A DNA stretch of 53,048 bases, taken from Acidobacteriota bacterium. Lineage in GTDB: Bacteria > Acidobacteriota > Terriglobia > Terriglobales > Acidobacteriaceae. Made by a program: the position numbers and the translations under genes. The notes under the pieces are model-generated. The model was not told where the DNA came from, searched no databases, and saw only the letters and a list, made by a program, of their open reading frames with translations. The stretch lies in the NCBI GenBank assembly GCA_021778845.1, contig JAJYBU010000027.1, positions 1 through 53,048 of the forward strand. The letters are read 5' to 3'. This document shows, in pieces, positions 25,466-34,784 of the stretch; the first letter of the stretch is position 1; each line of letters begins with the position of its first letter.

Positions 25466-28327
25466 CTACTGGCAGGCTTCGCAGGTTGGGTCATCGATGG
25501 AGCACGCTTTGCCCGCCGCCGGAGTGAGCGCTACAGCGTTGAGCTTGCCGTCTGTCTTTTTGAGCGTCGACTTCTCTACGTGCGTCGCGCTCCGCGAACG
25601 GAGATAGTATGTCGTCTTCAGGCCGGAGTGCCATGCCTCACGATAGAGCGCGTCGAGCTTCTTCCCGCTTGGCTCCGAGATGTAAAGATTAAGAGACTGC
25701 GCCTGGTCAATCCATTTCTGGCGGCGAGCTGCGGCCTGAATCAGCCAGGTGGGCGCGATCTCGAAGGATGTAGCGTAGAGCTGTTTGAGGGGCTCAGGAA
25801 CACGGTCGATGGAGCCGAGCGCACCATCGAAGTACTTGAGGTCGCTGACCATTACGTCATCCCATAGGCCGAGCCGCTTCAGATCATGAACCAGCGACGC
25901 GTTGGCGACGGTAAAGTCACCAGACATATTCGACTTCACAAAGAGGTTTTCATAGGTCGGCTCGATCGATTGGGTAACGCCGCAGATATTCGAGATCGTT
26001 GCCGTCGGCGCAATGGCCATGGTGTTGGAGTTCCGCATCCCCACCGTCTTCACGCGCTCGCGCAAGCTGGTCCAATCGAGCTTTGCCGAAAGATCCAGCT
26101 TCAGCTCGGAGTTGCGATTGCTCTGCAGCAACCCGACGGAGTCGATCGGAAGGATTCCCTGGCTCCAGAGGGATCCTTCAAAGGTCGCATAGCGCCCGCG
26201 CTCCGCTGCCAGATCGACGGAAGAGGAGATGGTCAGGAAGCTGATGAGCTCCATGCTTTCGTCTGCGAAGCAAACAGCATCGTCCGAGGCGAACGGGATG
26301 CGCAATGCGTAGAGTGCATCCTGATATCCCATGATGCCGAGACCCACCGGCCGATGGCGAAGATTTGAATATCGCGCTTCGGGCACAGTATAGAAGTTGA
26401 TATCGATGACGTTGTCGAGCATGCGCATCGCCGTCGTGACGGTCTTCTTGAGGCGCGCTTCGTCGATACCGGTTGCCGTGACATGGTTTGCCAGGTTGAT
26501 GGAACCGAGGTTGCAGACGGCGATCTCGCGCTTGTCGGTGTTGAGAGTGATTTCCGTGCACAGGTTGGAAGAATGCACGACGCCAGTGTGCTGTTGCGGA
26601 GAACGCAGGTTGCAAGGGTCCTTGAAGGTAATCCACGGATGCCCGGTTTCGAAGATCATGGTGAGCATCTTGCGCCACAGCTCCTGCGCGCGCACGGTCC
26701 GAGTCACTCTGAACTCGCCCTTCTGTGCTCTCGTCTCGTAGAAAGCGTAGCGCTCGGCGAAGGCTGAGCCGTAGATGTCGTGCAGATCGGGGACTTCATC
26801 CGGAGAGAAAAGCGTCCAGTCCGCATCTTGTTCGACCCGTTCCATAAACAGGTCCGGCACCCAGTTCGCGATGTTCATGTCATGCGTGCGTCGGCGGTCG
26901 TCCCCGGTATTTTTGCGCAGGTCGAGGAACTCCTCGATATCGATGTGCCACGTCTCAAGGTAGCCGCAGACGGCTCCCTTGCGCTTGCCGCCCTGATTGA
27001 CGGCAATCGCCGTATCGTTCGCAACTTTGAGAAAGGGAACAACGCCTTGCGACTCTCCATTCGTTCCACGAATATGTGCGCCAAGGCCACGCACGCCGCT
27101 CCAGTCGTTGCCGAGCCCGCCCGCATACTTCGAGAGCAGCGCATTGTCCTTGATCGCCTTGAAGATGCCATCGAGGTCGTCGGAGATTGTGGTGAGAAAG
27201 CAGGAGGAAAGCTGGGGGCGCAGAGTGCCTGCGTTGAAAAGCGTCGGCGTGGAGCACATGAAGTCGAAGGAAGAGAGTAGCTCGTAGAACTCGATGGCTC
27301 GCGCATCGCGATCGATCTCCCGCACGGCCAGCCCCATGGCAACACGCATGAAAAACGCCTGCGGCAGCTCGAATCGGGTGCCGTCTTTATGCAGAAAATA
27401 GCGGTCATAGAGAGTCTGCAATCCGAGGAACTGAAAATTCCTGTCGCGCTCTGGCTTCAATGCCGCGGCGAGCTGTGCCAGGTCAAAAGCTTCCAGTTCC
27501 TTGTCCAAAATCTCGAGGTCGATGCCGCGGCGAATGAACTCGGGGAAATACTCCTCGTAGCGGAGATCGTTGTATTGTCGCGAGCTTGACGCCACTCCGG
27601 GAAGCACGAATGCGAGGGCTTCCTCGCGCAGGTTGTTGAGCAGAAGCCGTGCGCTGACGTAGGCGTAGTTCGGCTCCTGCTCCACGAGCGAGCGGGCTGC
27701 CATGGTTTGCGCCAGTCCCACTTCGTGCAATTGAATTCCGTCATAGAGATTCCGGTGCACCTCAGCCAGTACGGCCGGGGCCGATACTCCATCCAACCCC
27801 TCGCAGGCGGAGGCAATCTCCTGCTTGAGCCGCTTTTCATCCAACGGCTCGGTCCGTCCGTCTTTGAACCGGACGTGGAGATGGGGTTGAGAGATCGTGG
27901 GCTGCTGTTCATCGCGTTTGCGACGCTCCTGCGCCCGCTCTTCACGATAGAGCACATAGGCGCGCGCCACCTTGTGCTCGCTGCTGCGCATCAGCGCCAG
28001 CTCAACCTGGTCCTGGATGTCTTCAATGTGAATCGCCCGGGTGGAATCCGCACGCCGTGCAAGTGTATCGACGATCTGTTGTGTCAGCGTGTCGACCACG
28101 CCACGGATGCGCCGCGATGCAACTGCATTCGTGCCTTCCACAGCGACAAAAGCCTTAGTGATGGCGACCGAAATCTTGGTCGGATCGAAGGAGGAAAAAG
28201 AGCCATTTCGCCGAATGACTTGCAGGCCGGAATTTGTTTGAGGAGAGCGGCCCGCTCCATTCGCGTAGGTCGGTGGCGGCGGGATAGAGGAAGCGGAATC
28301 GAAGCGATGAGTCGTAGATGCGGCCAC
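25466..28327 (-). CDS. nrdA: Ribonucleotide reductase alpha subunit, class I, with two ATP-cone domains
   Basis: I place the start at GTG 28327, with AGGAG eight bases upstream; the frame is open to 28405 but that would reach toward the riboswitch. The resulting 953-residue protein has two N-terminal ATP cones ([40 protein letters not shown]), then the ten-stranded barrel. The redox Cys pair lies in SSCFLTT and [10 protein letters not shown], and the thiyl Cys and Glu in [10 protein letters not shown]. The C-terminus ends with Cys residues ([12 protein letters not shown]) for rereduction. It reduces ribonucleoside diphosphates with NrdB, encoded next. Two ATP cones imply dATP feedback. The leader carries a cobalamin riboswitch, so B12 should lower expression. 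Confidence 0.93.
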   Translation of the reverse strand: MAASTTHRFDSASSIPPPPTYANGAGRSPQTNSGLQVIRRNGSFSSFDPTKISVAITKAFVAVEGTNAVASRRIRGVVDTLTQQIVDTLARRADSTRAIHIEDIQDQVELALMRSSEHKVARAYVLYREERAQERRKRDEQQPTISQPHLHVRFKDGRTEPLDEKRLKQEIASACEGLDGVSAPAVLAEVHRNLYDGIQLHEVGLAQTMAARSLVEQEPNYAYVSARLLLNNLREEALAFVLPGVASSSRQYNDLRYEEYFPEFIRRGIDLEILDKELEAFDLAQLAAALKPERDRNFQFLGLQTLYDRYFLHKDGTRFELPQAFFMRVAMGLAVREIDRDARAIEFYELLSSFDFMCSTPTLFNAGTLRPQLSSCFLTTISDDLDGIFKAIKDNALLSKYAGGLGNDWSGVRGLGAHIRGTNGESQGVVPFLKVANDTAIAVNQGGKRKGAVCGYLETWHIDIEEFLDLRKNTGDDRRRTHDMNIANWVPDLFMERVEQDADWTLFSPDEVPDLHDIYGSAFAERYAFYETRAQKGEFRVTRTVRAQELWRKMLTMIFETGHPWITFKDPCNLRSPQQHTGVVHSSNLCTEITLNTDKREIAVCNLGSINLANHVTATGIDEARLKKTVTTAMRMLDNVIDINFYTVPEARYSNLRHRPVGLGIMGYQDALYALRIPFASDDAVCFADESMELISFLTISSSVDLAAERGRYATFEGSLWSQGILPIDSVGLLQSNRNSELKLDLSAKLDWTSLRERVKTVGMRNSNTMAIAPTATISNICGVTQSIEPTYENLFVKSNMSGDFTVANASLVHDLKRLGLWDDVMVSDLKYFDGALGSIDRVPEPLKQLYATSFEIAPTWLIQAAARRQKWIDQAQSLNLYISEPSGKKLDALYREAWHSGLKTTYYLRSRSATHVEKSTLKKTDGKLNAVALTPAAGKACSIDDPTCEACQ

Positions 28328-28377
28328 GGGAAGATCTCCTGATGGCCTCAAAAGTGATGCGGGGAAACAGCGGACAG

Positions 28378-28391
28378 CTCCGGAACCGGAG
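28378..28391 (-). promoter_or_regulatory. Perfect short hairpin between riboswitch and nrdA start
   Basis: CTCCGGAACCGGAG is a perfect palindrome 50 bases upstream of the nrdA GTG, between the aptamer and the ribosome site. It may belong to the expression platform of the cobalamin riboswitch. No T-tract follows it, so translational control is more likely than termination; this is inference. Confidence 0.4.
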
Positions 28392-28435
28392 ACGTACCCT
28401 GCCACCTCGTCTCCCCTCGGAGGCGTAAGCGAATG

Positions 28436-28600
28436 TTTCCTGGCAGGTCTTCGGACTTACAGGTTCAACCTACTTGTCGGACTTCCCAGGCGCTTCGCCC
28501 AGTGTCGCTTCGACTTTCGTACCTGCTTACCGCTGCGGGGCAGTTCCGGATTTTCACCGGATTCCCTTTTCACTCTCGATGAGGAGAGACCGAGGAATAG
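28436..28600 (-). promoter_or_regulatory. Cobalamin (AdoCbl-type) riboswitch in the nrdA leader
   Basis: Read on the minus strand, the leader contains the conserved cobalamin aptamer elements in the right order: CCGGTGAAAATCCGGAAC, then GCCCCGCAGCGGTAAG, then GACACTGGGCGAAG and GCCTGGGAAG (the B12 box region), and finally CCGAAGACCTGCCA. It sits between the promoter near 28605-28633 and the nrdA start at 28327. Binding of B12 should switch off this B12-independent reductase. This is the arrangement known from Streptomyces, where a B12 riboswitch controls the class I enzyme while a class II enzyme works when B12 is present. Confidence 0.93.
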
Positions 28601-28601
28601 G

Positions 28602-28661
28602 GTGACTATATCTTGTGCCATCCAACAGCACAAGCTCCATAGGTTGTGAATATCTTGCAAT
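28602..28661 (-). promoter_or_regulatory. nrdAB promoter with two NrdR-like boxes
   Basis: On the minus strand a -10 TATAGT (28605-28610) and a weak -35 TTGTGC (28628-28633) are 17 bases apart, and the predicted transcript starts just before the riboswitch. Two 16-base elements sharing CAAGATAT flank or overlap it: CACAAGATATAGTCAC (28602-28617, covering the -10) and ATTGCAAGATATTCAC (28646-28661). They resemble NrdR boxes (consensus ACACAATATATTGTGT-like). The 28-base spacing between them is larger than the common 15-16, so assignment is tentative. The first box is close to the one before nrdJ. Confidence 0.55.
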
Positions 28662-28739
28662 TTCATGAAAGCCCAGCGCCGGGAAAATACTACCCGGAAA
28701 CCACTGGCCCGATGACATGCCTAAACTGCGCAAACCTGC

Positions 28740-28990
28740 AGCCATAGTCTTGAGGAAGCACGCCTTGCATGCGAAAGTACTGGACGACGAAATTCTTTAC
28801 GCCCAACTCGAGCAATGCGGGCTGGAGCATAGGCTCGCCACCAGAGAAAGCGACGGCGTCGAGCAGGTTTCGCCGGCTATTCAGAAAGTCAACGATCGAA
28901 GACCACGAGATCGAGCCCTCAGCCGTCACTGGACGCAACCCGGGATCGTGGCAGTAAGGGCCACGCACACGATCCAGCGAAGCATTGGAT
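28740..28990 (-). pseudogene. NrdG-like radical-SAM activase fragment
   Basis: The minus-strand frame reads RGPYCHDPGLRPVTAEGSIS, then IVDFLNSRRNLLDAVAFSGG and EPMLQPALLE. This is the core of an anaerobic ribonucleotide-reductase-activating radical-SAM protein (CxxxCxxC followed by a Gly-rich FSGGEPTLQ). The first Cys positions are lost (only YCH remains), and the C-terminal part is out of frame. It is a relic, fused at its N-terminal side to an integrase fragment. It shows that a class III reductase system once lay here beside the class I genes. Confidence 0.75.
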
Positions 28991-29578
28991 TCGAGTGCGC
29001 ATCGACGGCGGCCAACAACCACTTTTCTTCTTCCTCAGTCAGACGACGATTACGCCCTGGTCCGGGGGCTGGCCTGCGAATGCTCATCACCGGATTCACG
29101 ACCAGGCCGACGCCTCATTCCTTAATGGCAATCGTGAACAGGTGACCAAGCAAGGCCAATTCCAGACGGACCGTGTTGTTGGCGCGGGGAATGGGTTTCC
29201 CGTTCTCGTCCTTGCGGTCTTCACCAGCAAGGCGCATATCGCGAAAGTGGGCGATGATCTCAGGATTCAGGGCGGCAAGAGAATATTTGCCAAGACTCCG
29301 CTCCAGAATCGCGGCGCGGCGAAGCTCGCACTCTTGAGACGATGGCCGCTTGGTGGGTGTGACCTCCGCAGTATAGCGATTCAACGTCGCCGCCAACGTC
29401 ATGTGCTCGGCAGTAGTGCGCACGATATAGACACCGCGTACCATCTCGTCCTCTGTGCGGCGCGCCAGTCTTCCGTGTCTCGTTTGGTGCGGAATGTCTT
29501 GATATTCGTGGGCCAGCCATTCTTGCGAATAACTGCTTTCCAGGTTCGGGAAGGGATCCTTACGAGAGTTGGCAAAGT
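28985..29578 (-). pseudogene. Tyrosine recombinase (integrase) relic next to a tRNA
   Basis: Starting near 29578, the frame gives SRTWKAVIRKNGWPTNIKTF, RTKRDTEDW (integrase N-terminal beta sheet). After a frameshift near 29430 it gives RTEDEMVRGVYI, TLAATLNRYTAEVTPTK and NTVRLELALLGHLFTIAIKE (core-binding domain), and after a stop NPVMSIRRPAPGPGRNRRLT and LLAAVDAHSNPMLRWIV. It then breaks at about 28985 into the nrdG-like fragment. The catalytic domain is missing. It lies just beyond the 3' end of the tRNA(CAT) gene, the usual place for an integrated element's integrase. Confidence 0.85.
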
Positions 29579-29719
29579 CACTCCGGTACAGCGCAAATGT
29601 TTCGCTACTGTACCGAAAGCGAAAATCAGGCGCAAATATATCGAACGCTTACTGACGCATCTCGTTGGCTGCATCTTCGCATTTCCGCATATTTACTGAG
29701 TTTTTTGCTTCTGTATTTT

Positions 29720-29795
<76 letters not shown>

Positions 29796-30105
29796 TTCTT
29801 TTCTGGAAAAGGAAGAGATACCAGGATTTACGCCAGTCTAGTCTGTCCGGCATCCGAGGGCGCAGGAGCGCGGGTGCCGGTTTCGCTGAAGTTTGCTTCC
29901 TCGTTAGTGTTGCATAGCCGTTCGACCGCCGCCAACTCGTGAGACTGCGGCCGATGAGCGCATGTCACCCCCACCCGGGTCACGCCGTGCAGCAGGCACG
30001 CGTTCGGCGACAAGAACTTGCCGGGTCGCGGAGACTTCAAAGATAAAGCTGCCCTGCGAAAGCTGCTTCGCAGGGTAGCTTCTATGCCTCTTTGAACCCG
30101 CCACG
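29796..30105. other. Intergenic stretch with terminator
   Basis: No gene is seen between the tRNA and the lipoprotein gene. Besides the terminator at 30046-30081, nothing is recognisable. Confidence 0.5.
30046..30081 (-). terminator. Hairpin terminator after the lipoprotein gene
   Basis: AAGCT-G-CCCTGCGAA pairs with TTCGCAGGG-T-AGCTT, a 14-bp stem with one mismatch and a short loop. On the minus strand it is followed by TTTATCTTTG, 25 bases after the stop of the lipoprotein gene. This fits an intrinsic terminator. Confidence 0.75.
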
Positions 30106-31320
30106 TTACTGACTGAGGGACATAACCATTGCGGTATTGTCATCGTTGAAGTAGATCTTCTGAGTCGCGAGATTGGTTCCGCTGGTGGCGATCCCAAAGA
30201 TTGCGCCAGCGGCTCCACTGTCGACACTCTTCGTCCCGACAGCCATCATGGAAGAAGGTGAAATCTCAACCATATTGTTATCGCCTGTATTGCCTACGAT
30301 CAGGTCTCCGTTATAAAGCAGCGCAGAACTAATAGGGTAGTTGAGGGGCGTTCCCGAGAAGATCACCTTTGCCTGAGAGGCGTTCGGCCCACTGAAGGCA
30401 AAGGATGCTGCTGTGGAGGTTGGGTAATATCCACCCGAGGACGAGCTCGGAGTGAAGGTAATGTTGACACTTCCAGCGACGTACGTCGATACGCCGGAGA
30501 AGGCCAGGACGCTGTTGGTGTCGCTGGAAACTACATACAGCGTATCGCTGGAGGCGTCATAGGTTAGGCCAGCAGGGGCGAGAATGCCGTACGTCGGACT
30601 GACGTTCACAGGGAAGCCTGTGATGATTTTGGTATAGACGGGGGGAGAAGCGGAGACCAGTCCCTGCACAATCGAGCCATCGCCGGCGTCAGAGATATAA
30701 AACGCGGAGGGAGACGTTGCGGTGGAACCCATAGCAGGCGTGGGGGAACCGAAGATCTGGCCCCATGGCTGGTCCCATGCATAGCTGGCGGTCACGGCAG
30801 TGGTCGTTGCACCGGTCGGCAGCACGACGGGATTATCATTCGCCGTATAAGCAGCAGCCCAGATGAAGGCCTTGGCTGGATTGACCGCGAGAGCATCGCA
30901 GCCTTGCAACAACGAGCTTTGCGCGATACGGACAGGCTTGGAGCCAGCGACTGGCTTGAGATCTTCGACCGTTGTTCCCATCCCAACACCGTTGCTAGCG
31001 CTGCTGTTAAAGTTGCAGACGATCAGATCGCCGGGGCTCACGACAAGGCTGCTGCTGCCAACCGGCGTGGTATTGACCACCGTGCTGGGTACAATCGCCA
31101 GGCCGTAGGGGTTAGTGTCGCCAACGCCGGGGGCACCAGGAGCGCCGCCGACATCGACCGTTGAGCCGATAGACGCCATGGTCGTTAGTTGGGAGATGAC
31201 GGAGTTACTGGTGGGCGTGGTCGTTGTCATCGTCGACGAAGACGACATACCACTGCTGCAACCTGTGATGGCAGCGACGGCTGACGCGAGGATAATGGCT
31301 GGAATAAATCGGGATGACAT
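30106..31320 (-). CDS. Lipoprotein with beta-propeller-like repeats
   Basis: ATG 31320 is chosen (AGGAG 10 bases upstream) because it starts a lipoprotein signal, MSSRFIPAIILASAVAAITGC, with lipobox AITGC; the longer frame has no ribosome site. The 404-residue product is rich in Ser/Thr/Gly with repeated strand-turn units such as DTLYVVSSDTNSVLAFSG, ALLYNGDLIVGNTGDNNMVE and AFYISDAGDGSIVQG. These look like NHL/YncE-type beta-propeller blades. Such proteins are common exported or cell-surface proteins of Acidobacteria; the ligand is unknown. Confidence 0.75.
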   Translation of the reverse strand: MSSRFIPAIILASAVAAITGCSSGMSSSSTMTTTTPTSNSVISQLTTMASIGSTVDVGGAPGAPGVGDTNPYGLAIVPSTVVNTTPVGSSSLVVSPGDLIVCNFNSSASNGVGMGTTVEDLKPVAGSKPVRIAQSSLLQGCDALAVNPAKAFIWAAAYTANDNPVVLPTGATTTAVTASYAWDQPWGQIFGSPTPAMGSTATSPSAFYISDAGDGSIVQGLVSASPPVYTKIITGFPVNVSPTYGILAPAGLTYDASSDTLYVVSSDTNSVLAFSGVSTYVAGSVNITFTPSSSSGGYYPTSTAASFAFSGPNASQAKVIFSGTPLNYPISSALLYNGDLIVGNTGDNNMVEISPSSMMAVGTKSVDSGAAGAIFGIATSGTNLATQKIYFNDDNTAMVMSLSQ

Positions 31321-31692
31321 GGCAGGGCTGCTCCTGATGGGTTCTGATTGGTGGAAAGTTGCGTGAATGGGGCTCGGGACGTTCGCAACAGGAAGAAGAA
31401 TCGATTCCCGCACCGCAATAGTAGGAGCCCTCATTCGAGGAGCGATAGGCATATTTCCGAATGCTTGTCGGTCGTTTTGATATGGAGAATTAAATTACCG
31501 GCGGCTGATAGCCACATGGAAGCGGCGGGTCCACGAAGGGTGAAAGTAGTTAGGACCTTCGCGAAAACTTCATCAATGGACGAGGTGCATCCGTGCTCTC
31601 GCTGACGCAAAGAACAGCGTCACCCAATTAAGAGAGCAAAAATAGGGTGACGCGGAGTGCGCCGTCTCTTCCGTAAATTGCTGCTTAGGTTG
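31321..31692. other. Intergenic stretch between lipoprotein and VPS10/BNR genes
   Basis: Nothing gene-like is seen. It contains the leader of the lipoprotein gene and a hairpin at 31617-31653, and is more A/T-rich than the flanking genes. Confidence 0.5.
31617..31653 (-). terminator. Possible terminator downstream of the VPS10/BNR gene
   Basis: GCGTCACCC (31617-31625) and GGGTGACGC (31645-31653) form a perfect 9-bp stem with a 19-base A-rich loop, about 40 bases past the stop of the minus-strand gene. No long T-tract follows, so it may be a weak terminator or an mRNA end structure. Confidence 0.45.
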
Positions 31693-34608
31693 TTAGTTGT
31701 CGTCGTCGTTGCCTGCATCATCGCTGGCGTCATAGGACTTAGCTCCGCGCGGGTCCGGAGCGACCTCCGCAGGCTGGGTGTAGGTCTTGCCATCGACGGT
31801 GAGGCGCACGGTGTAGTCTCCCGGCTCGAGCGCGACCGGGCTGGTACGAGGCGTGCCGGGCGCATGTGCAGGAGGAGCCGGCGGCTCGCTGCCCGTGCAG
31901 GCGTCATGCGGCGCGGGCACCGGTTCTCCGCCTCCAAGCTCCTCGCCGTGCCGTTGCGCGACGTTCAGCGCGAAGCGATGCATGCCCGCTGTTGCCGACG
32001 GCGGCGGCGCTGACTCCGCCCAGATCGCCTGCACGATAATCTTCTCCGTGTCGACGGGCTTCACCGGAGCGTCGCTCGCAGCACACGCTCGGACTGTGCC
32101 CTTGCTGTCCAACAACTCCAGCTTGACCGGCGTCTTCGGCGCAGACCCAAGCCAGTAGTAGGCGAGCACGCCCGAGGGCGGATTCTTCTCCTGTGGCTCC
32201 TCCGACGGCAGCGGCGTTCCATCCTCCACGCCCGGCACGACAGCCAGCGACAAGCCCGGCTTGAATAGATATGCAGGCGCGGAGACGATCTGCTGACCAC
32301 TCTCAGCGAGTTGGCGCAGCGCCGTCATCTGGTCGAGCACCCAGAAGCCGCGGCCATGCGTAGCCACGTCGAGATCGTCTCCATGCACCACGATGTCGCG
32401 CACCGACGTGGCGGGCATGTTCAACTGCAACGGCTGCCAGTGATCGCCGTCGTTGAACGAGACATAGACGCGCAGCTCGGTCGCGGCATACAGCAGTCCC
32501 TTGGTCTTCGGATCTTCCTTCACCGAGTTCACATACGCTCCGTCAGGAATTCCATCCGCAACGTTGGTCCATGTCTTGCCACCGTCATGCGTGCGGTAGA
32601 TGTAGGCCTTATCGTCGCCCAGGCGATGACGATCGACCGACGCGTACGCCGTACTTTGGTCAAAGTGGCTGGCGTCGATCTGCGAGACCTTGCTCCACGC
32701 CGTCATCACCGGCGGAGTCAGATTATTCCAATGCGCGCCGTCGTCGGTCGTGTTCCAGATAAGTCCGTCGTCCGTGCCCACCCACACAGTGTTCGCGCTG
32801 AGCGGCGATGGGCTGATGGTGTACACGACGCCAAAACGGTTGGTCATCGGCTCGTCAATATCCTGCGCCGTCACGGCGTCAAGGTTGTGCGGAAGCGCAG
32901 GATTCAGGCGCGTCAGGTCGGGACTAATCTTCATCCATGTGCGGCCGTGATCGCGCGTGCGGAAGACGAACTGGTTGGAGTAGTAGAGCGCCTGATCCAC
33001 CGGGGAGAAGACCTCCGGCAGCGTCCACGTCTTGCGGTTGGGATCTTTGGGATCCGCGTCCGGCAGCTTGCCCAGCGGCTGTTGCACATTCAGCGCCTGG
33101 TTGCAGCGGCCCGCGCCTCCGCCGTAAAGCACATTGGGATCCTTGGGATCAGGCACCACAGTGTCGCTCTCGCCGGCCTGGCAGAGCGGCTCCCAACTGC
33201 GATAGTCGAGCACACCGAAGCGCGACCACGTTGCCACGCCGACAGCACCGGAGTCCTGCTGCGCTCCTTCGAGCCAGTAGGGAAAGCGGTTGTCCGCAGC
33301 CACGTGATAGAGCTCCGCTGTAGGCTGGTTGTACCAACTGCTCCAGGTCTTCGCGCCATCCACGCTGACCACCGTGCCCTGATCGCTGGAGAGCACCATG
33401 CGCAGCGGATCATTCGGATTAATCCAGAGCTGGTGGTAGTCATCGCCGCCGGGTGCGGCCTTGATAGGGAGGAAAGTTTTTCCCGCGTCCGTCGTCCGAT
33501 ACGTGGCCGTGTTGATCACATACGCTTCATCCGGATTCGTAGGGTCTACGGTAACGGCCTCGAAGTACCAGCCGCGTCCCCACAGCCGCTTCTCCGCGTT
33601 CACCAGTCGCCACGTCTTGCCCGCGTCGTCGGAGCGGTAGACGCCGCCCGCCGGCTTCGGAGCATTCTGCCCGGTGGTCGTCTCTTTCTTCACCAGATAC
33701 GACGGTGCGTGCGTCGCTCCAATGTCATCCACCACGGCCCACACGCGATTGGGATTGCTCGGCGCCACGGCGATGCCGATCTTGCCGACATACGCATCCG
33801 TCGGCAGGCCGCCGCTCAACTTCGTCCAGTGATCACCGCCGTCGGTCGACTTGTACAACCCACTCCCGGGCATATACGACGGCGCATAGACAGCCCACGG
33901 CGGCCTGCGCGTCGCCCACAACGACGCATACAGCACGCGCGGGTTCTTCGGGTCGAGTGCAAGGTCGATCGCGCCCACATTCTCCGGGTCTGCGGTGTTC
34001 GACAGCACCTTCGTCCAGTGCGCTCCTCCATCGAGGGAGCGGTAGACACCGCGCTCGGGATTCGCGTCGTACGCGTGGCCGAGCACGGCCACAAACACAC
34101 GATCAGGATTGGCCGGATCCACCACGACACGCCCGATGTGCTGGCTGTTCTCCAGCCCAATGTGCGTCCACGTTTTGCCCGCGTCCGTGGACTTGTACAT
34201 CCCGATGCCATAGGAGTGCTGCCCGCGGATATCCGGCTCACCCGTGCCGACGTAGACGACGCTGGGATTGGAAGGAGCAACCGCAATCGCGCCGATGGAG
34301 CCAATAGGAATGCCCTGATCCGCTATCGGACTCCATGTACGTCCAGAGTTTCCCGTCTTCCACACACCGCCACCCACCGACCCCGTGTAGAACGTATCCG
34401 GCTGGCTGGCCACACCCGCCACGGCAAACGATCGCCCGCCGCGCATCGGGCCCACATCTCTCCACTGCAAGCCCGCGAGCACCGCAGCGGGAACCTCCCC
34501 GGCCTGGGCTTGCGCCGGACTCCCCGTCTGACCGTTTGTGGCAACACATGGAATCGAGACAGCGCAAAGAGAGATCATCAGTACAGACCGAAGAAACGAA
34601 GGCATCAT
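31693..34608 (-). CDS. Large exported VPS10/sortilin-like BNR-repeat protein
   Basis: The 971-residue product has a signal peptide (MMPSFLRSVLMISLCAVSIP) and many Asp-box/BNR units (SxDxGxTW-like: GNSGRTWSP, STDAGKTWT, SLDGGAHWT, STDGGDHWT, RSDDAGKTW, HDGGKTWT), so it folds as one or two ten-bladed propellers of the VPS10/sortilin type. The C-terminal quarter (from about residue 740) has a different composition, with Pro-rich segments and a final acidic tail. Annotated relatives are often called glycosyl hydrolases, but no catalytic residues are evident and the true role is unknown. It is divergently transcribed from a paralogue that starts 176 bases away. GAGGA precedes the ATG. Confidence 0.85.
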   Translation of the reverse strand: MMPSFLRSVLMISLCAVSIPCVATNGQTGSPAQAQAGEVPAAVLAGLQWRDVGPMRGGRSFAVAGVASQPDTFYTGSVGGGVWKTGNSGRTWSPIADQGIPIGSIGAIAVAPSNPSVVYVGTGEPDIRGQHSYGIGMYKSTDAGKTWTHIGLENSQHIGRVVVDPANPDRVFVAVLGHAYDANPERGVYRSLDGGAHWTKVLSNTADPENVGAIDLALDPKNPRVLYASLWATRRPPWAVYAPSYMPGSGLYKSTDGGDHWTKLSGGLPTDAYVGKIGIAVAPSNPNRVWAVVDDIGATHAPSYLVKKETTTGQNAPKPAGGVYRSDDAGKTWRLVNAEKRLWGRGWYFEAVTVDPTNPDEAYVINTATYRTTDAGKTFLPIKAAPGGDDYHQLWINPNDPLRMVLSSDQGTVVSVDGAKTWSSWYNQPTAELYHVAADNRFPYWLEGAQQDSGAVGVATWSRFGVLDYRSWEPLCQAGESDTVVPDPKDPNVLYGGGAGRCNQALNVQQPLGKLPDADPKDPNRKTWTLPEVFSPVDQALYYSNQFVFRTRDHGRTWMKISPDLTRLNPALPHNLDAVTAQDIDEPMTNRFGVVYTISPSPLSANTVWVGTDDGLIWNTTDDGAHWNNLTPPVMTAWSKVSQIDASHFDQSTAYASVDRHRLGDDKAYIYRTHDGGKTWTNVADGIPDGAYVNSVKEDPKTKGLLYAATELRVYVSFNDGDHWQPLQLNMPATSVRDIVVHGDDLDVATHGRGFWVLDQMTALRQLAESGQQIVSAPAYLFKPGLSLAVVPGVEDGTPLPSEEPQEKNPPSGVLAYYWLGSAPKTPVKLELLDSKGTVRACAASDAPVKPVDTEKIIVQAIWAESAPPPSATAGMHRFALNVAQRHGEELGGGEPVPAPHDACTGSEPPAPPAHAPGTPRTSPVALEPGDYTVRLTVDGKTYTQPAEVAPDPRGAKSYDASDDAGNDDDN

Positions 34609-34784
34609 GGGCAGGGTCCTCGAAATATGGTGAAAGTCAGTATAAGTTGGAGAGGTTCACTATTGGGACGAGTGGCCGTGCGAAAAGGCCGCACGCTGAG
34701 CTCAGACGCCCTCACGCTGCGTCTTTCTCTCCAGGCCTCTCGTCCGTTCGACCTAACGCATCTCGCAGAAATTCAGGAGTCGTT

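Noticed and set aside
28328..28405. nrdA start at the GTG at 28405
   Set aside because: No ribosome site, non-conserved residues, and it runs back toward the riboswitch; GTG 28327 has AGGAG at proper spacing.
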